The notes under the pieces are model-generated. The model was not told where the DNA came from, searched no databases, and saw nothing but the letters and a program-made list of their open reading frames with translations. Of a stretch of DNA of 64,000 nucleotides, positions 1 to 14,300 are shown in pieces; position 1 is the first letter of the stretch; each line of letters begins with the position of its first letter. Location: positions 4,037,501 through 4,101,500 of the forward strand of contig NC_090711.1 in assembly GCF_040954835.1 (NCBI RefSeq). Reading direction: 5' to 3'. The position numbers were made by a program, and so were the translations under genes. The stretch is from Lepisosteus oculatus. Taxonomy: Eukaryota > Chordata > Actinopteri > Semionotiformes > Lepisosteidae.

Positions 1-2261
1 CCCAAGCTGAGCTGATCGATACTCAGGGCTTTGCTCAAGATTCTCAGAAATCCTAAATGTATGAGGGGCTGTAGGCTAGATTTAAAGTTTTTACTGAGAA
101 GATTATATATATACACATCTTTAAATTATACTGATTACAAGTCAGCATTATTTAAGTCAAAGTTAATGTGCAGAAAAGTGCACAAATGCATTCTGACTTT
201 CTCTCCTTGAGCCGAGACAACACAGTGGTACAATTGTGCAATCTGTGTTAGAACCTCAAATCAATGGTTATATAGGACAATGTCAGCAAACAAAATCACC
301 TCCAGTCTGAAAAACTCTGTGTTTAAAGCACCCTGATTACATGCATCTAATTAAATGGCACCATGCACAGTAATTAATTCTATTCAATAATTAATTTTTG
401 AACCTTGAATATAAAGTGCTGAGGCAGAGGGGATAAAAGACCCATAGGGAAGATCAGCAATTAGCTTAGTTACTTATTTCCTTGCACAGTTTGTTCCGTA
501 TCAAAACACTGTTTTAACAAATGCACTCTGATTCAAGCCTCAGGTCTGTCTTTTGCACTGTTTATAAAATACTTGCTAACCCTCTTCGCTCCTTTAAATC
601 AATAGACTTCCTGCTTCACTTGGCTGGATTTAGAATGTGCAGGAGCCTGCAAAAATGATTGCCTGAGAGAGGCAAGGGTGCTATTTTTAAGACTGTGTGC
701 CGCTCTTTATTACTACAATGGCCTGGCTCGTGTGTGCCGGTGTAGTGTTGCTTCCAAAGAGACAGACTGCATTAATAATTCTCCACCAGGCCTGGGGGGT
801 AGGCAGAAGCACCCTTTAGGGGACTGTGGGAAATGTGTGCGCCTTAGACACCGGTCACCTTAGTCACTTTATATTCTTCAAATATAGTGTCAAGGGAATT
901 CAGATTAAGTGAATGTATTTCTATCAGTTAGCAACAAAAAACTGCTGAAAGTAGATGCTTTATCTCTAGTAGTTAGAATTGAACAGTACAACAAACATTC
1001 CCAATTTCACAACAAAATCTGTAACAATAGTGCAAGGGGCAGCCGATAGTCTTGCTTGATAGATTCTCTCTGCCACCCTGACTCAGACTCTCCCAGCCGC
1101 GTTCTCCCAGCCTCCACCCTGACTTTCGAATTAATCAGATGTCAGTGGGGGCTGTTTAAATATACAGTACCTTGATGTGTTGTGTGAACTGATGCTGTTT
1201 ATTAGCTTTTTCAAAAACAATAAATCACACCATTACACCCCCCTACACATACCCTGTTGGGGTTTCCACTCTCCAGGTCCATAGCAGGGGACCCATAAAA
1301 CAATGGTCAGTGTTTCTACAAGCCCTGACCAATAAGGATTTGACCATCTTGGCCCAACCAACTGGAACCGTGGACTCGAGCAGTAGAGAGGACCAGTTTC
1401 AAGACAGGCCAGGACCTAGGGATGATGGAGGAAGGGGTTCTTGCCCAGCGCCAACATCTTCTTACCTGCAGTGAGACCAGACCGCTGCTGAGACAGACCA
1501 TGACTGGAGTCATCACTTGGCAAAAGCAATAAATATCCTTACTCAGAATACACAACAAAGAAGAGAAAACCTGTTTCCCTATCTGGATTTTGCCCAAAAC
1601 ATGTGCAAAATAGGACCCACAGTGCCACGAGGAGAGAGTGCACACTAGGGACTAGGGACAAGCAGTGTATGATACTCCATGAAGGGTCAGGTACACGATA
1701 AGGACAGTTTAAGTGAGTTTAAAGAAGCCAAGTTTATGTTACACCAGGATATTTCCCCATCTGCAACATTCAAATCCCTCTTTCAAAGAGAAAGGCTGTT
1801 AAATTTTATTTGCATGAAACCCCTAACAGATAAACATAAACAACCTATAATCCCTTCGATCCTTTAGGGCACATTACATAATGCAGACTGAAGGTAGAAA
1901 AGACAGAATAGACTGAATCAAATTGTGACATCTGTATGGATAGATTCTCTATTCACACCAGTGGATCCTCTGACAAACACCAGAGGATGATGCTGATCAG
2001 CACAATGAGGATGGAGGCAGCCAGCTGCCATGGATCCGAGTCATCACTCGGGAGTAATCCCCGGCACTGGTGGCAAACTCCACCGCCCAGTCCTCCAACT
2101 CTTGATGTAAAATCTCAGTCGGTCAACTCCTGCTCTGAACCTTAAATTTCAGCTCCAGTGCCGAACTGGGACTGACCGACCAGTTACAATTCCGAGGGGA
2201 ATTGCTCCCCCAGCCCCCGTTTCATCCAGAGCCGCTGACTGATCAAGTCCATCTTCCGTAC
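1..2261 (-). other. nol4l intron 3 (5' part), no exon recognised
   Basis: AT-rich, non-coding sequence. No open frame here resembles the expected downstream nol4l exons. The stretch around 340-420 is rich in TAATTA-type homeodomain core sites and could be a conserved regulatory element, but this cannot be shown from one sequence. Confidence 0.6.
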
Positions 2262-2373
2262 CTTTGGATTCCACTCCACAGGGGTTGACGTGCATCCTCT
2301 TCTGACACTCGTGGCAGCTCATCAGGAAGCGAGTGACCGCCTCCCTCGGGAGAAACGCGTACGTCTCCGCAAT
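2262..2373 (-). CDS. nol4l: nol4l coding exon 3 (37 codons plus one base)
   Basis: The acceptor (a T-rich run then CCCCGGGGCAG, minus strand) precedes ATT GCG GAG. The exon encodes IAETYAFLPREAVTRFLMSC and then HECQKRMHVNPCGVESK, ending AAAG before the donor GTACGG at 2261-2256. The two conserved cysteines in MSCHEC and the RMHVNP motif are typical of the family. It joins exon 2 as TYKA|IAETYAF with no phase break. No exon 4 was recognised between here and position 1. Confidence 0.93.
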
Positions 2374-5300
2374 CTGCCCCGGGGGGAAAAAAATCAGCTG
2401 TTTCAGTGTTTGATTTTTTTTTTTCCCCAATCTTCACAAAATCAGGATAACACATTTCACAATGCAATTGGATGTGCAATTAGAATTTGTCGATCTATTT
2501 CTCAGATCTACATAAAAGAACATACATAGTCTTGTAAATCTCAGGAAAATACTCCTGAAACGCAATAATAATAATTGCTTACACTTAATGCCATGTTAGC
2601 CTACGCTATATAGTTGGAATGCAGTTTAATTTTGACTTGTTGTTGCAGAAATATTTCATCTGCGTGATAAGGGCCATCAGATATTGTGCTCATGTGAATC
2701 CACTATCCTCCACTGGACGTGGTCTAGTAATGACATTTTTTTGTATGCAACTCAGGCTCAAGGCTAGAACTAGCATTCGTGGCTCAAGGCCTCAGAAGAA
2801 TGAAAGAATATGAAGCATAGAGAAAAGAAAAGCACACTTTTTAGTGGTCTTATATTGACGCAATCAGAAAAAAAAAAGCTGCTATATCTTTTTATTTCCG
2901 CTTTGTTATTTATGCTTTGCCAGATTTCCTGTTGCCAAGGCAGGTAATTTGCTAGAGCAACCCTTGTGTATGCACAGGCTCCCCAATTAGTTCTCTCTCA
3001 CCCGTGACTGTGGCTTTCCCTCCAAGCAGAGAAGGAAAACTACCTAAAAAACCCGCGGACTGTGTAATCTGCCTCTGCTGAGGTCATGTCATTCCAGCTC
3101 TGTCACCCTAAGTCTGCGAAAAAGTCATGTGGGTCTGCTAGGCTGGCTGTGCTGTGCTCTTCTTGAAGTCCCAGCCACCCTTGCACTTTCTAAGACCTCT
3201 CACTTTCCCCCACGAAACGCGCCTCCATTTGACTTTAATGCCTTGCAGAGTGGACAGGCCCCGATTATGAGCCACAGGATTCCAAAGCGGCTTTTCCTTC
3301 CGTTACTGCCCTCCAAAGCTCGGAGAGAAATGTCAACCACTGCCTCAGGGGAGAGATCTGCTGTCAGTCCGTGTTTCCCAGAGCAGAGGGAGCTGGTGCC
3401 TTGTCGCCTTTAAAACAAAAAGAGCCCCGGAACCCTGATCCTAGAAATGATGGGCTTTGTATGGGATGCTTTCCAAGACATTTCATGCAAGCCTGCTTAC
3501 TGATGCGGAGAAGGAATTTTACACCCCATGTAGGAGTGTCTACACAGAAAATTTACTGTTCCCTCAGCCCACAGAGGAGGATACCTTATCTAAAAGTGTC
3601 TTTCTACTGAAAACAAAAGAGACACATTCTTAAATGTGTTTAATTTGTCAATTCTCTGGTTCTGTGAGGCAGTTCAGCCAGAATTTGAACACTAATTTGA
3701 AAAGCTGCAGTGCACAATTTTCAAAAGCTGCGCAGGCTCGTTAAAAACAATTAAATAACCCGGGTCCCCTGCCAGCTGGCCATCAGGTGCCAGGGGCTGC
3801 GCGTGACGGGGATGCCATCACCGCCACAAGGCGGACGAGAACCGAGCGCCGTTCCACAGGAATGCTCCCCTCCCGCCCCCATCCGGAGGTCTCTCTTGTC
3901 AGGAGCGCGGCGCCCTTCCTCCCACTCCCCGTGCCAGCGCCAGCGCCAGTGCCAGCTCCCTCCCGCTCCCCCGCTGGCATTCCCGGGTGACCTTGGATCG
4001 ACCCTGCGCCGCGGGACCCCTGGCGGTTTTTGTTGCGGCTCTCAATAACGCCTGCCGCCAGACGTGTTCGGTCAGGACGCCTCCTGGAGCACAGGGCCAA
4101 GACCGGCTGCCTGGAAACTCACCTCCTCGGCTACACAAGGCCCTTCATTCTCCCGATAAGATTCATTTTATTTAGCGTTTCTTTCCAGCTTTCCAGTAAC
4201 GTCTATAACTGGATTCCCTGGAGCCTCCTTGCGATTAGCCTCTGCCTCCCAATGTCTGACAGTATTAGCACCAGCTGTGTTTTCAAGGACTACTCTACAC
4301 TTTTCATGTCATCCCCACATTTTAATTCCTTTCTTCAGGCCCCATTGCAGAGGTTGCAGTGAGCGACACACAGGGTTTATATAGGCATGTCTAGACCGGC
4401 AGTCACTACTTTTGTGAAAGATTAATTTTGACAATTTGCAAGGTAATCTTGATTTTTTCATGTGTTTTTACTTTATATTTCACATTAATTTATATGTCCT
4501 CCTATGGACTTTATGCATTCACTGTGCTTTGCTACACCAGGCTAAGATAACATGTTACATATTAGGTTTCTGAGAACAGAAAACAGGAATGAAAAAGGCA
4601 CAGAAAAATAGTGATATTTTTTCAAAGGCTGCAGTATTTGCTTTGGCCAGAAGAGGGGGAAAATCCTTCCACTAAGGGATAAAACTACCTGACAAAGCAT
4701 CTCAGATCAGTACTTAAAATTTAACATGCCCCAGTGGAAATTCTGGTATCCGAACAGGATGATTGTTTTACAGTTGGACTCTGACTGCAGTATACACTAT
4801 ACAAAAGATACACTTCACTGTCATAATGTTGTGGCTAATTAACTTAAAAAGATGCACACCTTTGTACTGTAATATACAGTAACAAGTGTTTTCTGATAAT
4901 CTGTCAAAAGAGAGTAAATGAAGACTATTTCTGTACTCGTGAAATGATGCACTTAATCTAAATGATCCCATAACCTCTGTGCATCAAGCACCCATTCAGG
5001 AGAGAGAAAAAAACAGCATTTTGTACAAAAAATCATAAGGCTAGCCCTGTCCCCTGAAAAAAGAAAGCAAGACACTTGCAATCCAAATCAAAATATCCCT
5101 CCTGATTTATGTTTAACATTTCTAAAATATGAAACAAAAAAAAGTCACACCTTTCTCTTTTTTTAAAAAAATCTCTCATTTTCATGGATCTGCGTCACTG
5201 CCTTTCTTAATTGGAATAAATGAGCAAATGGAGGTGCAGACACTGTCAATATCCTGCGGGCTCTGGAATTCATCCCATTCCTTGTAACTGATGAACTGGT

Positions 5301-8300
5301 TTGATCATCGTATTAGCTCAGCATGAGTCTCACTTCTCAGTTTTAACAGATATCTAACATTTTCATTATTTTAAATGCGTCTCTTAGGCATCCTTGAAAA
5401 CGTGCACAGAAACACTCCAATGGGTCAATTCGTGCACGGGGTATTTGCACGACTATACAGTACATTTCACGCATAGATTAGAATATGTAAATCTTTGTGG
5501 TCTAGCTGAGAATACCCCTCCACTGACCGACTGTGCTCTGTCCCATAAAAGAACACCAGCCTAGGACTCTGTAACGGTAAAGATTAATGTCATATACAGT
5601 GCTGAAACAGCAGGGTCCCATTGACACATTGTATTCTAATATTTGTCATTCTGAAAGAAAACACTGGTTTTATTGACACTTGTCTTGAGTTTAAATAAGA
5701 TATCATAAGAATTTAAAAATAAATGAATGGCTTCAGAAAGAAGCAGGAGACAAAAATATTCTAGAACATCATCTGCAAGACTACACTTCTTATTTAGAGG
5801 GTCTCATCTGGGGCGAGCAAAGTATAACATCCAACACGTTGTAAAAAATTAAAATAAAATCTGTATTCAAAACACACAACATACTGGCTTTGGCAAACAA
5901 ATTTAAAGAAAATATTTTTTTGTGAGAAGTCAGAGTTTCTACCTTGCTTAGTTTGAACTGTTTATCCCTCCAGCCTGTATTTTAACTTCCGTTCAGACTG
6001 TACCCAAATTTGATTTCTGCCTCAATCTGCCACTAGAGAGACTCTGTTTTTGCAGCCACTCCACAATTAAGCACTGTGCAGATAACACGCCTTGCTAATG
6101 ACCTACAAACTCTACAAGTGCAGATCTATGTTCCTGTAATTGCTATTTGCTGATGCATGTCTCTAAGAGGCACTGGAAAACAGCGGTGGAGAATCTTAAA
6201 GGAGAGTCAGAGGTGAAAAGTCCGAATGGCTGGGGAAGGGGCTGACGGGCTTATCTTACTGCTTTGTAGGTCTTCTTCTGGCCAGCGTGCTTGGGGGCCT
6301 TGTTGGGGTCGGTGCCAATTTCCACGTGCATGGCGTAGATGATGTCGAAGAAGTCCTCCACCACTGCCACGCGCTTCAGGGAGGAGGTGTCCTGGCCTGG
6401 CACCCCGTCCACACACTGCCACAGAGAGGAACATGCGTAAGCTCATGTTGACCTGCTAATCGCCAGAGCAAAGAGTGATCAGCAGCAATATATAATAACT
6501 TATAAAAGAATACGTGAATAACAGACCAAAAAAATGATTGTTCCTGTTTCACTATCACACTATCTATAGCCACAGTACAGTTATAGCTTACATAATACAC
6601 ACTTTTTATCTGGATTGGGATCAACCCATACTGTACAGCTTTCCACCACTGGGACAGCCAAGTCAGGCTGGCATCCGGATTAGCACGTTCTATGAACACC
6701 AAGGAGAAGGCAAATATTTAGTTGACGGAACAACCACAAAAATATTGTAGCAAGAATAATCTTTTTCTGCAAACAACTGAAAGTTACCTTGGCATTTTTG
6801 CTTTGGAGGTTAGATCGGAACCACGCTGAAAATGTGTTTCAGCAGCCCACACTCAAGGGACTTGAGTGGCCGGTATGGTATGAAGCAAAAAGAAAGAGGT
6901 CGTGCTATGAATCAACTTTTTATTTGCAAGCAGACTCTGAAAAGTATGAGTACAGATACATTAAGAGAAATAAAAACCTAAACTTCCTCTGCATCGAGCC
7001 CTCTGTCGGGAGTTCAGATGACTCATGGGTAAAGTTTTCCACTTTCTGACAGGCTTATCGACCTCAAACGCTCGGAGCACAGAGCCACAGTCGTGCCAGA
7101 GACGTGGCAGCTGCAACGGACAAGCTTAAAAAAAGAAGAAATGTAACCACAACAGGCGCTGTCCCAGTGGACGTTTTTTTTTTCTAAACAGCATTTTTGT
7201 TTTAAACAAAGTAAAGTCACAGAAGCAAGTTCTAACCTAGAAAATACAAGTTTTGGTCACAAAAGGTCTACAGCTGAGCATCATCATTCATTTGTCAGCA
7301 TGATTTTATTATCCAAAAGACTCATTCTTCAGCTCAGTAATATTCTAAGCAGCCTTTCTAATAAGCATCATTCTAATATTACGATTAGATCGGTGACTAA
7401 AACACATTTTCTATTGCGCTTAGGACAGGGTTTAAAAAAGGTCATTCTACTGGCTATTTAAAGAATGGATCTTTTTAAGGCGCACACCTTTATGAATAGT
7501 TTTCTGTCAACTGTACATTAAGTGATACCACACAGCCGACTGTTTACACCTCAAGCTGCATGGAAACCCACAACTTAATTAAAAAGTATTGACCAGTGTC
7601 GCTCTGCATGGGCTCTGGCTAGGAGGATGCTTGAAGGCTGGGACTCAGCTGAGCAGCTATAGGGCCTGCTGCCCTGCCAGACGCCTGTCATTAATCACCC
7701 CTAATGCATGAGGGAAAGTTTTTTTATTATTAATGCTGCCGCCCTTTAGATGAAACATCAGATTTTTCATTGCTCCGTGGTCCTCATGTTCTAGACTACC
7801 CTCAACCCCCCTCCCATAAATAACCGTGCCTCTCACTCTAGTCTACAAGAACTGTGTGACCTCCTGCTGTGGTGAAAAAGAGTGATACTATTAGCTGGAG
7901 GGTGAGGTGTCACTCAAGAAGATGCAGATCAAATCAGTATGAAACGCTGTACTCTTGAACGCTATGCTGAAGCAGCTGGTCTTTAGCACTGTTGCTACAG
8001 TTCTATGAGCTTCTTCTACCAACAAAAACAGCCGCTTTATTTATTTCAACACAGCAATGCAGTGCCCAGCCACCACAACCATCCTGTACTTAAATATTAA
8101 AGCCTCATTAAGAATGATCAGGGAAAGAACAGTAATGCTTCATTATTTCTGCCAGTGCTAGCGAAGAATCATAAAACAGGAACTCGTGATCTCTGGTGGA
8201 AGGCTCTGTGGGTTAAAACCATGAAAGATACATTTGGAGCATGATGCTGACCTTAAAGAATGAACAACATTCTGACAATCACAGGCCCTGCTAGAATGTT

Positions 8301-11300
8301 AGCTGATTTCAGAACACGTCAAAACAACCGGATACAAAATCGGCCTGCCTAACATATACTAGAGCATATTTTCATGGTTCACAGAAGAACGAATTTGAAG
8401 AAGCAAGCGAGTGATCAGGAAAACAGGGCTCATTCCCACAGCATTTGATATCTCAAGCAGAAGAGTCACAATTATTTTCAAAGACTATACTAACTGGTCA
8501 TGTATATTTTCGTCTCCCTTTAGTCCCACACTTGGAACTAGTTACAAAGATTAGCGATTAGACTGCCTGTGCAATTCAGTCAATGCTCTGTTAAAACCCA
8601 GAGAGATGCACTCCGGTTACCTAAAGGCTAACCTTGTTTCCATAGAAACCAGAGCTGACCTCTGAGGGCAGGTGCACTCTGCTGCAGGCAGGATGACAGA
8701 TCGTTACACCCGGCCGAACTACAGCCGCGGTACGAAAGGTTAACTTTCTCTAGCGTGCCTCACCATCTGAGGGGCGGCAACCCAGACTTTTCCCCCCACC
8801 TTTCAGCGGCGATTATTTCGAGCCACGGTCGCCTTTTTCATTTTTTTCTTTGAGGGGATCCTGCTGATTTTTTTTTTTCTCAACGCAGAACCCTTTATCG
8901 AATCTCGGGGGCTCAAGGACTCCGCATCGCGCCCCCCCCCCCGACGGATTCTTCCCTATAAAGGCCACGGGAACAATAAAAAATAAACAAAACAAAGAAA
9001 CGAAACGAAAACGGGCAACAGCTGACTCATCCCGGCACTCCTCGGAGTGGGTGTCTCCTATGCGGATCTTGAAAATGGGACCTGGAGCTGGGCCTTTGTT
9101 TTCTTCTTGCCTTGGGATTGCAGTTAGTGTTTACCACACCAAACCACCAGTAATTAGCAACTGTGCTGTAGTCTATTGTCTGGGGATCGAGAACCCAGGC
9201 CGGGGATGGGGGGGGGGGGTATTAGAGGTTGCAGGGAAGAGGCCCTTCCGTCTCCCCTGAGCTGCCCTGAGTGGGGCCTGTTGAAAGAGCTGCTAGTCCA
9301 ACCAGCCTGCTCACTCTCCCCCAAGCCAGGTAATGAGTGTTTCCATGGCGACACAGCAGAGTGTGCAGGACAGGCAGACTTCTGGCAGGGAAGAGCTAAT
9401 CCAGCCTCCTACAGCTGGGGCACCTTCACTTGCTAGGGGTCAGCTGATTCTTCCTCTTTTTTATATCGAGGGCTGCGTTTCCCTCAGGGGGAGGGGACGG
9501 AGGGGGGAGAGGCACAACACACTCTGTTCCGAAGGCAGGTACTGTGCATCCTTCACATGACACCTTTCACAGTTCACACACGCCCTGTGCGAGTACACAT
9601 GTTAAAATTCACGTGGACACTGCTGAAGACACAAGCGCGGCTCTTCAGCCCTGGGGGAAAATGTCTGTTTATATCGTAAATGTGCGGAAATCCCTCAACA
9701 GGCAGTCATTGCAAAATACAAACACCCAGAAGGAAAAGCTCAAAAGCCTTTGTTTCTCAAAGAAACAGGAAATCATAACAGGTCCTGGGTCTTCCTGCAC
9801 TCTTTGTCTATCGACCCTGATTTCTTAATTGTTTAGGGTTGTTTTTTTTTTTTAAGGAACAGGACTGTAGGTACTTATTATTTCCCCACATATAAAAATG
9901 TGCGGGTCTTCTAAAAAGAACTCTGGAATTGTACTCCGGGGAAGAGACACGTCGGCCCGTGTTGAAACGCAAGGGTGTTAAGCGCTCCCAGCTGGTGGGC
10001 ACATCAGCAGGCTGTGTAAGGAGTGTTTGTGACAGAAGATGCCCGTTATTGAGAAATGGGGAGGGGAGGGGGTGGTCAAAGCTCCTTAGTTTGATATTGA
10101 AGGCAAGAGATAACAGGTCAAAGTCAAAGCTCTGAACAATAAACCGGCCCTGTAAAACATTAACAGGCAAGTACTTCACAAGAAGTGACTATGCTGGAAG
10201 AAGGCCGCATCTTACAGGACAGGGGTTTCACCTGTACAATCAGCATCGGCTAGCACGCTTCATACCAATGAGACCTCTTTGTCCAATGTCTATTTTAATT
10301 GGGTAATTAAAAGTGTCATTAAGTTCATTAACAGACGAACAACTAGTACTGAAATGTACCATTTTCAGAAATACTGAATTTGAAGAATACTTTGTAGTTT
10401 TTGGAAATACAAACATTTCATGAACGGACCCCCAAGAGAGGTACAGTATGTGTCACAACACTGAATTTTCTGCATGTCACAAATTACCCAGCCGATCATC
10501 ATTAATATAAGATCCTGTTTTTACGTTTTCCTGCCAATGAGGTGTAGCTGCTTTCCAGTCTGTCAAACCCAATGATCCCGATCTTGTCATACGAAAATGT
10601 CACAAAAGCAGGACAATTTCCTTCGGACAGCCGAAGCCACTGTGCAGCCCTGCATCTTAACCACTTGTGTCTGAGATCGTCTGCCTGCAGCAGTGACCAG
10701 AGGTGTGTAATAAACCAGTTAGTGCTGACTGAATTTATCAAAATGTCAAATATTGAAAAAGTCCCACTATAATTAAGAACTCGTAATGAAATTAACATTT
10801 TCTTTGGCTTCGTGTTATTTCTGGTGTATTGTGTACTGGGTAGGAACTGCTCTTTATCTGGTTGGTGCTCTCTGGGTTCCACTCTCAAAGGAACAAACAA
10901 AAGGAGGCTTGTGCACCATATTGTCAATTGCTTCCACGTAATTAAAGTCTCCCTTCCTTTCTCCTTCGTACCTCCGAATGGGTTTTCAGAGCACGTTTCT
11001 AAATTTACACTCGAAAAAACACACCAAACCCTGTGGTCATCGCGGAACATTAGGCCTACCATCTGTCTCGGGATTAAGAATGAAGAAATGAGAAATAACA
11101 GAAAATAATAAAAACTCCCTTTAGAAATCTGAACGGTAAACTGAAAACCATTGTATTTCCGTGCAAGCTCGACACTTGTAAGAAACAAGTCTCCCTATAA
11201 GAATTCCTACAAAAAAATTCCAAAGGGGTTTTACGTCTCTGGTATCCATTGTTTTAAAACCAACATACACAGGATCTAAACCACTGGTGTTTTCCTTCTT

Positions 11301-14300
11301 TTTGTGCAAAGGCCACGCAATGCCCATCGTGCTGCCTTCCCTCCGCCTTCCAGAGGACAGTTCTGCGACCGGAGCTGGGCTGCAGATCCACGGTTTCACA
11401 TGGACCCCCCGGCCAGGCGCTGCCTCTCTCCTCTCCCAGCCCGAGGCCCCCTGCCTCTCTCCCAGTGCGTTATCGCAGAGCCTTCCTCGTCCCAGAGCAA
11501 ACAGCTCAAAGGTGCAGCCCTGTTGCTAGGATACCAGAGGGTTCATTTGGTAAACGGCTGCATGACCCCCGTCATGGAAGTAGCTGCTCTGGAGATGCAA
11601 AGTGTGCTGTATACAGTACCAGGCTTGGAGGGGAGCAGAACGACGCCATTCAAATGCTCTAAACCACATCTCAATGAAGCGCGCTGCTGCTTAAAATATC
11701 CAGACCGAGTGAACAACAGGAGAGCAACAGGCGTTTATAGAGCATTGCAAGGGTAACGCTGTAATTGTGTTTGTTTGTTTGTTTGTTTGTTTGTTTGTTT
11801 GTTTGTTTGTTTGTTTGTTTGTTTCTGGGGGTGGGGTCTTTGAAAAAGGCCTTCTATGAAGCTGCACATAATTCTGTTACGAGTGATAATTCATAAAGAG
11901 GTTTCCGGAAACTAAGAAGAAAAAAACCTCGAGGCCGGGGGGCGTTTCTATGTTGTAGACAAAGACAATTGCCCACTGTGACTCTGGATATTGCCCCCTT
12001 CCAGACATCTGTCGTGTGTAATTGCTCAACATTTTGCCTTTGCGGGACCCACCCAAAAATCCCACCCAGAAGTCACAGGGATTCCGATCTGAAAGACCAG
12101 GTACCCAAGACCAACTGTAACCAAGGTTTCCTGTGAAATGATCTGAAATCTCGCTGGCACAGGTGGAGAAGAAAAAACTCCAATCATACCCTGTTCCAGT
12201 GACAGCAATCCCACATGGTTGTTAGATAAACTCTATGGATGTGATCCAATAAAATGATCACTTCTTTCTTAAAGATGCTGCCCCTTACAGTAAAATAATT
12301 AGTAAATGAAGTGGCGTCTAGCTTTGTGAAGCTACAATCTATAGTAAAACATGCGTCTGTCACATCACCACAGGAAATGAAGAGAGGGTTGGTGGCCTGT
12401 CACACTGATGACATGGAAGAGCAGTGGATTAAAGGGTAATTTGAGGGAGATACGACAGTCATCTCTGCAAATGGGTACTTTTCTTGCAGCGCTTTTTGGT
12501 TTTTCTGTTCAAAAAGTTCGTCTTTGACGTAATCAAAATGCAGATTAGTACACTGCTTCTTTAACAGACCCTAGAGTGCAAACCAAATAAATGCATAAGA
12601 AACTACCAGCTGCATTGCTGATCGTAATGACAACAAGAGCAGCTGCATTGCTGATCTCCTCACGGTTTCTTCAAAAAGAGCCTCTTTATGTGATCATGAA
12701 ATGATTGGACACGAACGTTTACCGTTATTTGGGAAATAACAGAGGATGGATTTATTTCTTACACATGTTGGACTCTTCATTTCACAGTCAATCACCTGTT
12801 ATAATATGCCATTATAGTATCGCTATCTTTACAGTGCAGAGTAGCTTGTTGTTCCCTGATGGAAAAACATGGCCATGCTTTGCCCAAGAGCAGCCAAACC
12901 CTGCGCAGACGGACAGAGATCACTCAAGTGAGAAACACACAGGGGCCCTCGAGCTATCATCGGATCAGCAGATTGTTAATGTAATAGTAGGTCACATTTA
13001 CAAGTCAACCTTCTGTGGCAAACAAGCCCAGGCTCTCCCTGTCCCTGTCCCTAAAGGTCATGGCAAAACCCTTGTGTGTTCCTCTGCTTATTCCAGTGGT
13101 CCAGCTCGGCCCATTCCCAACGCGCTCATCAGTCTGGAAAGCCCAGCACATTCATCGTGCTTAAACTTCACTGATCACATCTACTGCTCAGTCTTCATGT
13201 CGGCACAGGAGACTGAAGACAGATGAATGCCTACATGACTAATTGCTGAATGTGTCACAGTCTCTCTTTCTTTCACATATAATCTCCTGGGGTAATAAGT
13301 TTCCTTTCGCTTCTCCCGTCATTATATCTACACGTCCTCTGGCTTCACAGCCTTTTACCCTTCCCAAAGCCTGATTAAACGCAAATACACATGACAGTCC
13401 TTGATCCTGAGCGGCATAGCATAGGCACGACGCTTACACCATACTACAGCAGCTCTACTGATGACTTTCTACTCTTTTCCAGATGCAGTAATTGGTCGAC
13501 TTTTTGGTCAACGGCATCACCACGCAGAGCATAAAAACAAAAGGCTTTTTCCATGGTCCCCCTTTTTGTAAAGAAGAAATCTTTCACGACTCCGAGGGGT
13601 TGGTCCGCAAATCTAATTATACTGAGTTATGAAGTGACTGCTGAAAGCTCTCTACATCACACTGTAATTAGACCAAAGAGACAGCACTAATAGGACGCTA
13701 GGATGCTAATTACCAACTGGAGTTGGCAGCTTGAGCCAAGATGAGCTAAAGGGGGCACAGCCTTCGGGTGGGGGTAGGGGACTAGAGCTTTCTCTTCCCT
13801 TCGGAGCAGACTGCTATTGTCCCAGCTCTCCTCTGGAAAAGGGAAAGTGAATTGCGCTGGGAAGCATTGATTTCAAAACGTGTACAGTATATGCATATGC
13901 CTTCCGATAGACTGTGTCACTGATAAATTGCTAGCAGGAGCAAGCTAAATGTTGTGGAAGTGCAGCAGATGTGCAATGCTATTTGCAAGAACACAACTGC
14001 GCTCATGAAAAGTGGCATTTTCAAGCACTGCCGCGGAACCTTGTAGGAAAGACTGTGAGACTCAACACACAAGCAAAAATTAAAGCTGTTCCATCATCAC
14101 TGTGCACCTTTTTAAAAGCTTATCAGCGATCATGACTTAGGTTGTAAATTGCACACTTGCTATCTGATCCTGAGGGAAAAGCAGACTTTCTTTGTCAGTT
14201 TGCAGAGCGAGAGCCAAGAGCTGTTTCTACAAGCCTGGCTTGTTCTAACTCAGCGCTAAGTTTAAACTCATATTATCCTTACATAACCATGCACTTTGCC

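Noticed and set aside
3783..4138. Overlapping frames on both strands in the CpG-rich patch
   Set aside because: GC-rich DNA has few stops; the proteins are low-complexity Gly/Ala/Pro/Arg.
10502..11188. Longest open frame in the window, 228 codons, minus strand
   Set aside because: No recognisable domain, ordinary intronic base composition, no splice or promoter context; a chance frame in nol4l intron 1.
12705..13226. 173-codon plus-strand open frame
   Set aside because: No conserved motif or codon pattern; lies in nol4l intron 1.
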